DNA of 64,000 nucleotides from Eutrophovita brisbanensis (GCA_038147395.1 JAYQTM010000001.1:1736001-1800000), one strand, 5' to 3'. Shown: positions 45,282 to 55,217, numbered from the stretch's first letter. Notes: generated by a model not told the origin, from the letters alone. Made by a program: numbers and translations.

Positions 45282-47552
45282 ATGTCTGACACTCTGGAGG
45301 CAGCGGCACTCGAATATCATGAAACACCGACGCCTGGAAAGATTTCCGTCGTCCCTACAAAAGGACTAACAAATCAGCGAGATTTGGCGCTGGCCTACTC
45401 GCCAGGTGTAGCATATGCGTGCAAAGCGATTGAAGCGGACCCAGCTAAAGCAGCTAGATATACGTCTAGAGCGAATCTTGTCGGCGTCATTACGAACGGT
45501 ACCGCTGTGTTAGGTCTTGGCAACATAGGTCCTCTTGCCGGAAAACCAGTTATGGAGGGAAAAGCTTGTCTATTCAAAAAATTCGCGGGGATTGATGTCT
45601 TCGATATTGAGCTCGCCGAAAATGACCCAGACAAATTTGTCGACATCATTGCCGCACTAGAGCCAACCCTTGGAGGGATTAACCTCGAAGATATCAAAGC
45701 ACCAGAATGTTTCTACATAGAAAAGAAGCTCAAGGAGCGGTTGAACATACCGGTTTTCCATGATGATCAACATGGAACCGCAATCATAGTTGGCGCCGCC
45801 CTAATCAATGGCTTAAAAGTTGTCGGCAAGAAAATTGAGGATGTACGGCTTGTGTGCTCTGGCGCGGGTGCTGCTGCTATTGCGTGTCTGAATCTCATCA
45901 CGAATTTAGGTCTGAGTCGGGAGAACATCACGGTATGTGACTCGAAAGGGGTGATATCCACATCCCGGGAAGGAACTCTGGATGAGAACAAAGCCGCCTA
46001 TGCCCGAGACACAGATCTCACCACGATGCAACAAGTGCTCGAAGGAGCAGATGTATTTCTCGGCTTATCTGGACCTGGAGCAGTAAAAAAAGAGTGGATT
46101 GCAGCAATGGCAGAGAAACCACTCGTGCTCGCACTCGCGAATCCTACTCCCGAAATCATGCCAGAGGAAGTGAAAGCCGTCCGCCCCGATTCGGTCATTG
46201 CGACTGGACGATCTGATTACCCGAACCAAGTGAATAACGTTCTATGCTTTCCGTTTATATTTCGGGGAGCTCTAGACGTGGGAGCGACTCGCATTACCGA
46301 AGAAATGAAACTTGCGTGCGTTCAAGCAATTGCTGAACTCGCTCAAGCCGAGCAATCTGATGTGGTCGCCTCCGCCTATGAAGGACAGGACTTGAGTTTC
46401 GGCCCCGAATACATCATTCCAACACCATTCGACCCACGTTTAATCACGCGTATCGCGCCGGCTGTAGCGCAAGCCGCAATGGACAGCGGGGTTGCCACAC
46501 TTCCGATCGAGGACATGCGCGCTTATAGCGAGAAGATATCTAACTTGGTGTATCAAACCGGATTTGTCATGAAGCCGGTTTTCGAGGCAGCAAAATCAGA
46601 CCCCCGTCGAGTCATATATGCGGAGGGCGAGGACGAGCGAGTGCTCCGGGCAATTCAAGTTGTATCTGACGAAAAACTATGCCGACCAATCCTTATTGGA
46701 AGACCGGAGGTTATCAAAACACGTATTGAGCGGGCGGGGTTACGCATTAAATCTGGAGAGGATTTTGAGGTAGTCAACCCGGAGAGTGATTCAAGATACA
46801 AAGAAACATGGCAAGAGTACTACCAAATCATGCGACGTAAAGGGGTCTCTCCTGATGATGCAAAAACAGCGGTTCGGAGTGCAACTACTTTAATTGGCGC
46901 GATGTTAGTCAGGCGCGGAGATGCAGATGCCCTCATTTGTGGTTCGGTCGGACGATATCACGATCATTTAAAACACATTAACGACGTCATCGGCAAACGT
47001 GATGATGCCTCGATCTACGCCACGATGAATTTGTTGCCGATGCAAAATCGCACATTGTTTATTAGTGACACCTATGTAAACAATGATCCCTCCGCACAAG
47101 AGATCGCGGAAATCACTTTAATGGCATCCGACACGATCAAGCGCTTCGGTTTGAAACCGAAAGTTGCTCTGGTATCCCACTCCAACTTCGGGACCGAAAT
47201 CAATCCGTCCGCCACGAAACTAAGTTCGGCGTTAGACATCATTGAGCGTCTGGATCCCGAATTAGAAATCGACGGGGAAATGCATGCAGACGCGGCACTG
47301 AGTGAGTCGATCAGAAACCGCATGCATCCGGACTCCAAGCTCTCTGGAGAGGCCAATTTACTGGTGATGCCAAATCTCGACTCAGCTAACATCGCCTACA
47401 ATTTATTGAAGATGGTGGGAGGCGATGGCATCACAGTTGGGCCCATATTGCTAGGAGCCAGAAGAGCCGTGCACATTGTCACACCGACCACAACGGTGAG
47501 ACGGATCGTCAACATGACAGCTCTCGCCGTCGTGGATGCCATCTCCAGGTAG
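45282..47552 (+). CDS. maeB: NADP-dependent malic enzyme with C-terminal phosphotransacetylase-like domain
   Basis: 756 residues, full MaeB length. The N-terminal malic enzyme half (about 1-430) has PTKGLTNQRDLALAYSPGVA, VFHDDQHGTAIIVGAALING and the NADP loop CSGAGAAAIACLNL. The C-terminal half (about 440-756) has YAEGEDERVLRAIQVV, GSVGRYHDHL and GPILLGARRAVHIV. That half is a PTA-like domain that is thought to be regulatory, responding to acetyl-CoA. It converts malate to pyruvate and CO2, supplying NADPH. It stands alone behind its own promoter region. Confidence 0.95.
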   Translation: MSDTLEAAALEYHETPTPGKISVVPTKGLTNQRDLALAYSPGVAYACKAIEADPAKAARYTSRANLVGVITNGTAVLGLGNIGPLAGKPVMEGKACLFKKFAGIDVFDIELAENDPDKFVDIIAALEPTLGGINLEDIKAPECFYIEKKLKERLNIPVFHDDQHGTAIIVGAALINGLKVVGKKIEDVRLVCSGAGAAAIACLNLITNLGLSRENITVCDSKGVISTSREGTLDENKAAYARDTDLTTMQQVLEGADVFLGLSGPGAVKKEWIAAMAEKPLVLALANPTPEIMPEEVKAVRPDSVIATGRSDYPNQVNNVLCFPFIFRGALDVGATRITEEMKLACVQAIAELAQAEQSDVVASAYEGQDLSFGPEYIIPTPFDPRLITRIAPAVAQAAMDSGVATLPIEDMRAYSEKISNLVYQTGFVMKPVFEAAKSDPRRVIYAEGEDERVLRAIQVVSDEKLCRPILIGRPEVIKTRIERAGLRIKSGEDFEVVNPESDSRYKETWQEYYQIMRRKGVSPDDAKTAVRSATTLIGAMLVRRGDADALICGSVGRYHDHLKHINDVIGKRDDASIYATMNLLPMQNRTLFISDTYVNNDPSAQEIAEITLMASDTIKRFGLKPKVALVSHSNFGTEINPSATKLSSALDIIERLDPELEIDGEMHADAALSESIRNRMHPDSKLSGEANLLVMPNLDSANIAYNLLKMVGGDGITVGPILLGARRAVHIVTPTTTVRRIVNMTALAVVDAISR

Positions 47553-47616
47553 GCAGGGTTATAGTAGAGTAGGTTAAGAGAAGGATGACGTAATTGAACG
47601 CCAACAAGGATGTCAC

Positions 47617-48402
47617 ATGGATAAAGAAAACTTTTTTTCAGGTCAAATGACGGAAAAACAAAGAGCGTTTCGAGAGGAATACAAACGAGGGATCGCAAAA
47701 TGGTACTCAGGATGGGGGCACCTACTCTCGATTTATCTACCGGGTCTTGCAGTCATCGCATTTTGTGTTGATAACATCCATGCGCCGACCCTGGCCGAGA
47801 TCGCGATTCTCGGTCCAATTCTCATCTTTTATAACTTTAATGAATGGTGGATTCACAAAAACGCGATGCACCATCCCGTGAAAAAACTCGGTGGTGCGCT
47901 AATGCCTGTGTATCACCGCCATGTGCATCAACACCACCAATACTTCACGTCTAAGCGAATGACCTATGACACCAACCGTGAATGGAGAATCGTACTCTTT
48001 CCACCTTACGCGCTGCTTATCTTTCTAGTTGCTACCGTCCCATTCGCTCTCATCATCGGCTATGTTTGGTCGGCTAATGCGGGGTTCCTTGTCATGTTAT
48101 CAACCCCTTTCTATTACTTGAACTACGAAACGTTTCACCTTTGCTGCCATGTAAAGGAAAACTGGTTTGTACGCAACTGCCCACTGATCAACACGATTCG
48201 AAGACACCATGCGGCCCACCACAGTCAACCCATTATGATGGAACGAAACATGAACCTGACCTATCCCATAACCGATTGGTACATGGGAACCAGTGACTTA
48301 AATCGAGGTTTGTTCGGACATTTATTCAACGGTTACGACCAAAGATATATCAAAGACGAGTTTCAAAATGACCAAGGAGCCGATTTAAGGCAAAGCGTCT
48401 AA
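47617..48402 (+). CDS. Membrane fatty acid hydroxylase/sterol desaturase-like di-iron protein
   Basis: 261 residues with about four membrane segments and clusters of histidines. These are HKNAMHH (near 88), HRHVHQHHQ (near 108), HLCCH (near 173) and RRHHAAHH (near 195). They are the expected ligands of a membrane di-iron centre. The family hydroxylates or desaturates lipids, sterols or carotenoids. The C-terminal LTYPITDWYMGTSDLNRGLFG is typical. It lies between maeB and oxyR on the same strand. A link to redox stress is only positional. The lipid substrate is unknown. Confidence 0.75.
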   Translation: MDKENFFSGQMTEKQRAFREEYKRGIAKWYSGWGHLLSIYLPGLAVIAFCVDNIHAPTLAEIAILGPILIFYNFNEWWIHKNAMHHPVKKLGGALMPVYHRHVHQHHQYFTSKRMTYDTNREWRIVLFPPYALLIFLVATVPFALIIGYVWSANAGFLVMLSTPFYYLNYETFHLCCHVKENWFVRNCPLINTIRRHHAAHHSQPIMMERNMNLTYPITDWYMGTSDLNRGLFGHLFNGYDQRYIKDEFQNDQGADLRQSV

Positions 48403-48434
48403 GTAGCGCTGAAGACTTCTATTTGCGTTTAATC

Positions 48435-48447
48435 CTTAACGGTTAAG
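48435..48447. promoter_or_regulatory. Small palindrome just upstream of oxyR
   Basis: CTTAAC and GTTAAG surround one central G, nine bases before the oxyR ATG. LysR-type proteins often bind dyad sites in their own promoter, so autoregulation is possible. The element is short and could be chance. Confidence 0.25.
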
Positions 48448-48455
48448 ATCGTGCT

Positions 48456-49400
48456 ATGAGTTCGGCGATTCCCTCCATTCGACAACTCAAGTACCTAATC
48501 GTCTTGTCTGAAACACTTAACTTTCATCGGGCGTCAGAGAAACTATTTATCACTCAATCAACGCTATCCTCAGGAATTAAAGAACTTGAAACCGTCCTTG
48601 GCGTGACGTTGGTTGAGCGAACCAAAAGACGTGTACAGTTAACTAAAGTTGGCTCGGAAATCGTCAAACGTTCAAAAACAATCATTGCTGAAGTCGACGA
48701 TCTCGTCAGCTTGACGGACGCGTTCAAGTCACCCTTGAGTGGTGAATTAAGAATGGGAGTCATCCCCACGATCGCCCCTTTTTTACTCCCCAGTATCCTT
48801 CCGCTAATAACGCGCGATTATCCTCAACTCAAACTCTACCTGAGAGAAGATTTTTCGGATCGACTTGTTGACCAAGTCAGATCTGGAGCACTTGATTTTG
48901 CCTTGATCGCGCTTCCATATGACGTACAAGGATTCGACATAAAAAAGCTGTTTAAGGACGAATTTTGGTGGGTTTCTAAAGATAACGTGAGCTACAAAAA
49001 AATTAAAGAAATATCACTGAAGGATGTCGATTTATCTGACTTACTTTTGCTAGAAGAGGGACACTGCCTGCGAGATCACTCGATAGAAGCGTGCGCCTCG
49101 AGCGAGCCATATCAATTAAACAATCCGTTCGAAGCCAGCAGCGTTTTCACGTTACTTCAGATGCTAAATAATGGTATTGGCTTCACTCTTTTGCCTGAAA
49201 TGATGATCAAAGCTGGTGCACTTCGCGGCACAGAGCTCATCGCAAGACCCATTGCGGGTAAAACACCATTTCGTGAAATTTGTCTTATTAAAAGAAAGAC
49301 TGACGCAAACGAGAAAAACTTTGAACTCCTCGCAAAATTGTTTATCTCGAACCAAAAAAAATCATCGAATAAACTCGGCGCCTCTCGATCTAAAAGGTAG
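48456..49400 (+). CDS. oxyR: LysR-type hydrogen peroxide regulator OxyR
   Basis: 314 residues. The winged helix at the N-terminus is IRQLKYLIVLSETLNFHRASEKLFITQSTLSSGIKELE. The effector domain contains LLEEGHCLRDHSIEAC with Cys204 and Cys213. Their nine-residue spacing and the GHCLRD context match the redox cysteines Cys199 and Cys208 of the E. coli protein. It is expected to sense peroxide by disulfide formation. No catalase or alkyl hydroperoxide reductase gene is in the window. A few other LysR proteins lack the Cys pair, so its presence makes the OxyR call firm. Confidence 0.86.
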   Translation: MSSAIPSIRQLKYLIVLSETLNFHRASEKLFITQSTLSSGIKELETVLGVTLVERTKRRVQLTKVGSEIVKRSKTIIAEVDDLVSLTDAFKSPLSGELRMGVIPTIAPFLLPSILPLITRDYPQLKLYLREDFSDRLVDQVRSGALDFALIALPYDVQGFDIKKLFKDEFWWVSKDNVSYKKIKEISLKDVDLSDLLLLEEGHCLRDHSIEACASSEPYQLNNPFEASSVFTLLQMLNNGIGFTLLPEMMIKAGALRGTELIARPIAGKTPFREICLIKRKTDANEKNFELLAKLFISNQKKSSNKLGASRSKR

Positions 49401-49477
49401 CGAACCGAGCCTTTGGTACAATCGTCGGCCTTTCTCTAGGCAGTTAATAAATTCACTAACAAACAGCGACATAGACC

Positions 49478-50692
49478 ATGCACCCCCGTCAACAGTGGCT
49501 ACTCGTCGGTGCCGCAAGTTTAATACTGCTTGTATTAATGGGCTCTCGTCAGTCGCAAGGCCTATTCGTCTCTCCCATCAACTCGACAACCGGAATTGGC
49601 ATTGTTCCGATCAGCTTGGCGATTGCGCTGGGTCACTTGTTTTGGGGGCTAATCCAACCGGCTGCAGGTTGGATCGCCGACAAATACGGCGCCGGTCGCG
49701 TCCTCGTGTTTGGGATATTGACCTACGCGCTAGGCATGGCACTCACCGCGACCGTGAGAGATGCGCCGGCCCTGATCTTCACTCTCGGCTTTATGGCGGC
49801 CACGGGTGCTGGCGCAGCTAGTTTCTCAGTATTACTCGGCGCTGTTGGCCGTCGAATCTCTGTCGAAAAACGTGGTTTAGCGGCAGGAGTCATCAATGCA
49901 GGAAGCTCTCTCGGGCAATTCATTTTTGCACCAATTACCCAATCTTCTATCGATTTCTTCGGATGGCACATAGCGCTGATTGGCGTCGGAGTCGTCGCGT
50001 GCTGCGTTCTCCCCCTCGTATATGTTCTCCGGGATAATCCAAGCAGCCTAGGAGTGGCCACCACTCGAGAACACTCACCGAGCCTGAAATTTCTATTAAT
50101 CGACGCGTTCAGTAACAAAAGTTATATTTACCTTCACCTTGGTTTTATGACTTGTGGGTTTCACATCGCATTTTTATCAACTCATCTGCCCGGAGAAGTC
50201 GCTCTGTGTGGTCAGAGCGCGAATGTTGCGAGTTGGTCATTGGGAATTGTCGGACTCGCAAACGTTTTAGGCAGCCTCACCTTCGGCTGGCTCACCCAAA
50301 AATTTAGAAGTAAATATTTACTTTTTGCCATGTATTTTTCTCGTGCAGTATTAATACTGCTCTATCTCATCGCACCCAAGACTGAGATCACTTTTTATCT
50401 ATTTTCCGTTGGGCTTGGATTCACTTGGCTAGCCACTGTCGCACCAACAGCCACGATCGTTAGTAAGCTTTTCGGAACTCGCTTTTTAGCAACATTATTT
50501 GGGCTCACCCTAGTCTCTCATCAATTAGGCGGTTTTCTTGGAGCCTATTCAGGGGGAGTCGCAATGAACATACAAGGCACCTATCAATGGATCTGGATCA
50601 TTGATGCTTCACTCGCACTGCTGGCGGCGCTGATTTGCTTACCGATTCAAGAACCCCAAATTGACCGCAAGACTTCGAGCAAACCACGGTAA
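49478..50692 (+). CDS. Major facilitator superfamily transporter
   Basis: 404 residues with twelve predicted helices. The start WLLVGAASLILLVLMGSRQS and PAAGWIADKYGAGRVLVFG (loop 2-3 signature with Asp and Arg) are typical. LLGAVGRRISVEKRGLAAGVINAG and GSLTFGWLTQKFRSKYLLF follow. It resembles monocarboxylate or oxalate/formate-type MFS members. It may import the substrate of the downstream amidohydrolase/lactonase unit, but about 80 bases and no shared regulator are seen. Confidence 0.85.
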   Translation: MHPRQQWLLVGAASLILLVLMGSRQSQGLFVSPINSTTGIGIVPISLAIALGHLFWGLIQPAAGWIADKYGAGRVLVFGILTYALGMALTATVRDAPALIFTLGFMAATGAGAASFSVLLGAVGRRISVEKRGLAAGVINAGSSLGQFIFAPITQSSIDFFGWHIALIGVGVVACCVLPLVYVLRDNPSSLGVATTREHSPSLKFLLIDAFSNKSYIYLHLGFMTCGFHIAFLSTHLPGEVALCGQSANVASWSLGIVGLANVLGSLTFGWLTQKFRSKYLLFAMYFSRAVLILLYLIAPKTEITFYLFSVGLGFTWLATVAPTATIVSKLFGTRFLATLFGLTLVSHQLGGFLGAYSGGVAMNIQGTYQWIWIIDASLALLAALICLPIQEPQIDRKTSSKPR

Positions 50693-50774
50693 GTACCTCC
50701 TGCCGATCCTCGAATACCGATTTGACTGTGAGTGCACTAAAATGTCCAACATAGTATCCAACAACTAAACGGCC

Positions 50775-51749
50775 ATGCAAGATCCCGGAGACTGGGAATT
50801 CCCAGAAAACCTCAGACCGAAGAGCAACTCATGTGAGTTCAGCCTCACGGACAAACTCGACGCTGTCGTGAAGATCAGATCCATGATTCCGGACGAGGCA
50901 TTCACCGCAGACATTCTAGGGACAGAAAGATTAGGCAGCGGAGTCGTCATCGGAAGTTCAGGGCTGATACTAACTATCGGTTACTTAATCACTGAGGCGA
51001 GAGACATTTGGGTAACAACTAATAACGATAAAAGTGTACCTGGACACGCACTAGCATACGACCAGACTACCGGGTTTGGACTTATTCAAGCTCTGGATAA
51101 TCTGAATGTTCCGCACATCACCATAGAGAACCATCAAGCCGTCAAGGCGAATGATCGCGTGATACTTGCTAGTTACGGGGGTCGACGTCACGCCCTAGAT
51201 ACTAACGTAGTGAAAACAGGAGAATTCGCGGGATATTGGGAATATGTGTTGGATAACGCGATATTTACGTCACCACCTCATCCACAATGGGGTGGCGCCG
51301 CACTATTAAACTCTTCAGGAAATCTGGTTGGAATCGGTTCTCTTTTCCTCCAAGAACTGTTTGAAGGGCAGTCGCAGCAAGGAAATATGGTCGTTCCTAC
51401 TTCTATCGTTTTTCCAATTCTAGATAACCTCATCACTCACGGTCATAGTGGTGCAGAACCGAGACCTTGGCTAGGTATGTACACGGTCGAGAGCGAGGGG
51501 AAGCTCATCGTCAGCAGTCTAGCGCACCATGGTCCAGCAGAAATCTCTGGTGTGGCCCAAGGGGATCAGATCATAGACGTTAACGGGCAGGCGATTAGCT
51601 CGCTCGCCAACTTGTTCAGATCAATATGGCGCTTAGGCGCCGCCGGCGTTTCGGTCCCAATCACATTCATTCGAGATGACAAAAAATTAAACATAACTGT
51701 GAAATCAGTAGACCGAAATGACTACTTGATTAAACCGAATTTCCATTAA
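50775..51749 (+). CDS. HtrA-like S1C protease homologue lacking the catalytic triad, with a PDZ domain
   Basis: 324 residues with a trypsin-like domain (about 20-220) and a C-terminal PDZ domain (PWLGMYTVESEG then GPAEISGVAQGDQIIDVNGQAI). Where active HtrA enzymes have LTNxHV, it has LTIGYLITEA. The Asp loop reads TTGFGLIQAL, and the usual GNSGGP is replaced by PQWGGAALL, so Ser is Trp. There is no clear signal peptide. It therefore looks like a pseudoprotease, perhaps a binding or chaperone protein. Similar degenerate forms exist in other Proteobacteria, to my recollection. Confidence 0.75.
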   Translation: MQDPGDWEFPENLRPKSNSCEFSLTDKLDAVVKIRSMIPDEAFTADILGTERLGSGVVIGSSGLILTIGYLITEARDIWVTTNNDKSVPGHALAYDQTTGFGLIQALDNLNVPHITIENHQAVKANDRVILASYGGRRHALDTNVVKTGEFAGYWEYVLDNAIFTSPPHPQWGGAALLNSSGNLVGIGSLFLQELFEGQSQQGNMVVPTSIVFPILDNLITHGHSGAEPRPWLGMYTVESEGKLIVSSLAHHGPAEISGVAQGDQIIDVNGQAISSLANLFRSIWRLGAAGVSVPITFIRDDKKLNITVKSVDRNDYLIKPNFH

Positions 51750-51775
51750 CTCTCATAGCTGTAAACGTGACCTAA

Positions 51776-53470
51776 ATGAACGACCTACTGATTAAAAACG
51801 GGACCATCATTGATGGATCCGGACAGAAAAGATACGTTGGCAACATCTCAGTAGCCGATGGACTCATTACCGACATTGGAAAAAGTATTGGAAGCGCCAG
51901 AAGGGTCGTAGACGCAGACGGCATGCTGGTCACACCAGGTTTCGTGGATATCCATACCCACTACGATGGCCAAGCCACGTGGGACCCTTACCTGACCCCC
52001 TCAACCTACCATGGTGTGACTACAGCGATATTTGGAAATTGCGGTGTTGGCTTCGCACCAGTCAGAAAACCTGATATTCCATATTTAATCAACCTAATGG
52101 AAGGAGTGGAGGACATACCAGGTTCGGTTCTTGCAGAGGGCGTTAGCTTCCAATGGGAATCCTTTCCTGAATACTTGGACGTCCTCGACAGATCACCAAA
52201 AGCAATTGATATTGGCGCGCAGGTTCCTCATGCACCCCTCCGCTTCTACGTGATGGGCGAACGTGGAGCAGATCACAACACGTTGCCAACGGATCAGGAA
52301 ATAGACGAGATGGGCCGCCTACTCGAAGAGGCACTTCGTGCAGGTGCTCTCGGATTTACAACATCTCGGACGACCAAACATCTCAGTAAGGACGGGAAAA
52401 ATACACCAAGCTTGTCCGCGAAAGACCCCGAACTTAGGGGCCTTGCTTTAGCAATGAAAAGAGCCAACAGGGGCATCATTGAAGTCAATTCAGATTTTGG
52501 AGATGGCGAGTTTGAAATCATGCGCATGGCAAGCGAAGTATCAGGACGCCCGCTCTCAATTTTATTACTACAAGTTAACAATTCCCCGGACCTTTGGAGA
52601 AAGACTCGGGATCAAATATACGAGGCTCGACGGGAAGGAATTGAGGTGAATGGCCAGGTCGGATGCAGACCAATTGTTGTCATTATGGGGTTCGAGACGA
52701 CTCTGCATCCTTTCTCAACGCACCCGCGGTGGCTGGAGATGTCCTCCTTGAGTCCGCAAGAGCGCGTTAATCGTATTAATCAAGACGCTGATTTAAAGAG
52801 ATCCTTAATCAATGATCTTCCTTCAGACGAACATACTCAGCGCATCAAAAGTTGGTTGTCGAGAACGTTTGTCATGGGAGATAAGTTCGACTATGAACCC
52901 AGCCCTGACCAAGCGATCACTGCCCTCGCCGAAAGACGCGGCGTGGATCCACTTGAGATTGCACTCGAGGGAATGCTTCGATTGAATGGAAAAGGATTAC
53001 TCGCACACACATTTGAGAATTACTTTGATGGAGACCTCGGCGTCATCCAAGAAATGTTACTGGATGAAAATACAATCATGGGTTTAGGAGACGGTGGAGC
53101 GCACGTGTGCTCAGTGTGTGATGAAGGAGCACCAACATATCTATTATCCCATTGGGGAAGAGACCGTAGCCGAGGAGATAAATTACCAATCGAATTTTTG
53201 GTCAAAAAGCACACATCTGTGAGCGCGATGGGTTACGGCCTGAGAGATCGTGGACTGCTAAAACCGGGGCTCAAGGCTGACATAAACGTCATCGATTTCG
53301 ACGAATTAGCGTTATTAAATACCGAAGTCGTATACGATCTCCCAGCTGGAGGGAGACGATTAATCCAAAGAGCAAAGGGATATAGGCATACGTTTGTCTC
53401 CGGAACAGAAATCATCTGCAATGATGAACAAACTGGAAATCTTCCCGGTAAATTAATCAGGCATGTCTAA
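51776..53470 (+). CDS. Amidohydrolase, N-acyl-D-amino-acid deacylase-like
   Basis: 564 residues. The metal-binding HxH is in PGFVDIHTHYDGQATWD. GVTTAIFGNCGVGFAPV contains the bridging Cys of D-aminoacylases. GLGDGGAHVCSVCDEGAPTY carries the catalytic Asp. The C-terminal KPGLKADINVIDFDEL is a standard small beta domain. It hydrolyses an amide or cyclic amide in the cytoplasm. At the first His-rich strand the reading is PLSILLLQ, so the metal centre may differ from true D-aminoacylases. The SDR gene follows by 17 bases. Confidence 0.85.
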   Translation: MNDLLIKNGTIIDGSGQKRYVGNISVADGLITDIGKSIGSARRVVDADGMLVTPGFVDIHTHYDGQATWDPYLTPSTYHGVTTAIFGNCGVGFAPVRKPDIPYLINLMEGVEDIPGSVLAEGVSFQWESFPEYLDVLDRSPKAIDIGAQVPHAPLRFYVMGERGADHNTLPTDQEIDEMGRLLEEALRAGALGFTTSRTTKHLSKDGKNTPSLSAKDPELRGLALAMKRANRGIIEVNSDFGDGEFEIMRMASEVSGRPLSILLLQVNNSPDLWRKTRDQIYEARREGIEVNGQVGCRPIVVIMGFETTLHPFSTHPRWLEMSSLSPQERVNRINQDADLKRSLINDLPSDEHTQRIKSWLSRTFVMGDKFDYEPSPDQAITALAERRGVDPLEIALEGMLRLNGKGLLAHTFENYFDGDLGVIQEMLLDENTIMGLGDGGAHVCSVCDEGAPTYLLSHWGRDRSRGDKLPIEFLVKKHTSVSAMGYGLRDRGLLKPGLKADINVIDFDELALLNTEVVYDLPAGGRRLIQRAKGYRHTFVSGTEIICNDEQTGNLPGKLIRHV

Positions 53471-53486
53471 CGGTGAGTAAATTTAG

Positions 53487-54257
53487 ATGCCCCTGAAAAA
53501 TAAAGTGGTCATCGTGACCGGAGGTGGTACTGGCATTGGTGCCGCATGCGCCAAGCAACTCGCGCGTCACAACGCGAAGGTCATTGTGAACTTTAATAGC
53601 AGTCGAACTCGCGCACAAACCATCGCTGAAGAGTGTATCAAACTTGGTGGCGACGCAATCGCTGTTGAGGGAAATGTCTCTAACGACGACCAATGTCGCG
53701 CAATAGCAGAGGCTGCCATGACGCGTTGGGGCAGAATCGATGGTCTGATTAACAACGCTGGAATCACAAAATTTGCACCGGCACACGATCTTGAAGCACT
53801 AGATGCAAAAGATTTTCTGGACATATATCAGACAAATGTCGTTGGCGCTTACCAAATGATTCGCGCGTGTGAAAAAGCATTAAGGTTAGTCGATGGTTCA
53901 GTTGTGAATATTTCGTCCATTGCCGGAGTAAAAGCGATCGGTTCATCAACAGCATATATCGCGTCCAAAGCCGCTTTGAATGCGATGACCGTCTCCTTGG
54001 CGAGAGCGCTATCACCAGAGATTCGAGTCAACGCTGTGTGCCCTGGCCTTGTTGATACCGAATGGCACTCAAACCGATACTCCGAGAGCGACTACAAAGC
54101 ATTCATTGATAAATACGAAGCAAGCGTTCCGCTAAAGGCTGCTGCGTCAGCAGACGATATCGCTGAAACGACGCTATGGCTTCTTTCATCTGGTCGACTA
54201 ATCACCGGTGAAACAATACTCGTTGATGGCGGATTACACCTAGGCAAGCCCATGTGA
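53487..54257 (+). CDS. Short-chain dehydrogenase/reductase (SDR)
   Basis: 256 residues. TGGGTGIGAACAKQLARHNA binds NADP, then NNAGI, Ser in ISSIAG and Tyr-Lys in AYIASKAAL. ETILVDGGLHLG ends the chain. It resembles 3-oxoacyl-ACP reductase-like and glucose dehydrogenase-like SDRs. It lies between the amidohydrolase and a beta-hydroxyacid dehydrogenase on the same strand, so it may handle a hydroxyl or carbonyl intermediate of the same route. Cofactor NADPH is likely from the Asn-Ser-Arg after the second strand. Confidence 0.87.
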   Translation: MPLKNKVVIVTGGGTGIGAACAKQLARHNAKVIVNFNSSRTRAQTIAEECIKLGGDAIAVEGNVSNDDQCRAIAEAAMTRWGRIDGLINNAGITKFAPAHDLEALDAKDFLDIYQTNVVGAYQMIRACEKALRLVDGSVVNISSIAGVKAIGSSTAYIASKAALNAMTVSLARALSPEIRVNAVCPGLVDTEWHSNRYSESDYKAFIDKYEASVPLKAAASADDIAETTLWLLSSGRLITGETILVDGGLHLGKPM

Positions 54258-54302
54258 CATACTTAACTTGGATCAAATCACTTGTTCTGCACGGGGTAAC
54301 GC

Positions 54303-55217
54303 ATGGAAAAAGAACTATCAATTGGATTCATCGGGTTGGGGAAAATGGGCGTACCCATGATGATCAGACTTATCTCCTCGAACCGCCAAGTACACGTTTT
54401 TGATATCGATCAAGCAGCCTTGAAAAAAGCAGTTGCCGCTGGTGGTATTGCTGCTGAATCAGTTCATGACATCGCAAACCAATGCGATATCGTGATGCTA
54501 AGTTTACCCACACCTCAGATCGTCTCGTCTGTGGTGACGCACAGCAGTGGATTAATCAGCGGGGAACGGGTACATACCATCATCGATTTTTCGACCATAG
54601 GCGCTAGGGCATCAAAGACGATAGCAGAGCAAGCTTTTTCTCGTGGCAAAAATTATATTGATGCTCCAGTAAGCGGAGGGCTAAAAGGCGCCAGGGATGG
54701 CACTTTATCCGTCATGGTTTCATGCGACAAAACGCTGTACGACAAAAACGAATCATTACTGAAAACATTTGGAACCCCATATCATGTCGGCGAGATTTCT
54801 GGTCAAGCGCAGACGATGAAGCTTGCCAACAATTTGCTATCTTGCGCAGCAATTGCAGTCACATCGGAAGCAATGGTCATGGGTGCAAAAGCTGGTCTTG
54901 ACCCAACTCAAATGCTGGAAATCATAAATAAAAGCACAGGTAGAAATTCAGCGACCCAAGACAAGTTCCCTAAGTCCGTACTCACTCGATCTTTTGATTT
55001 TGGATTCTCCACTGGCATGTCATACAAAGACGTCAATCTATGCATCGACGAAGCTGAAGCTATGGGTATACCGATGTTTGTAGGGTCCTCAGTCAGGCAA
55101 ATGTTCGCCACGACGAAAGCGGTATACGGTGAGGAGTCCGACTTCACATCGCTTTGTCGTGTGATTGAAAATTGGGCAGGTATCGAAGTGAACAACAACA
55201 AAGAGGAATCATCATGA
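54303..55217 (+). CDS. 3-hydroxyisobutyrate dehydrogenase-like NAD(P)-dependent oxidoreductase
   Basis: 304 residues of the beta-hydroxyacid dehydrogenase family. The GFIGLGKMGVPMMIRL nucleotide loop, DAPVSGGLKGARDGTLSVMV substrate loop and the catalytic Lys in QTMKLANNLLSC are all present. It oxidises a beta-hydroxyacid or reduces a 3-semialdehyde such as tartronate semialdehyde. Its stop overlaps the start of the next gene (ATGA). The substrate depends on the cluster chemistry, which is not resolved. Confidence 0.87.
   Translation: MEKELSIGFIGLGKMGVPMMIRLISSNRQVHVFDIDQAALKKAVAAGGIAAESVHDIANQCDIVMLSLPTPQIVSSVVTHSSGLISGERVHTIIDFSTIGARASKTIAEQAFSRGKNYIDAPVSGGLKGARDGTLSVMVSCDKTLYDKNESLLKTFGTPYHVGEISGQAQTMKLANNLLSCAAIAVTSEAMVMGAKAGLDPTQMLEIINKSTGRNSATQDKFPKSVLTRSFDFGFSTGMSYKDVNLCIDEAEAMGIPMFVGSSVRQMFATTKAVYGEESDFTSLCRVIENWAGIEVNNNKEESS

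Noticed and set aside
49216..49821. 201-codon plus-strand ORF spanning the oxyR end and MFS start
   Set aside because: Overlaps two well-supported genes in another frame and has no recognisable domain.
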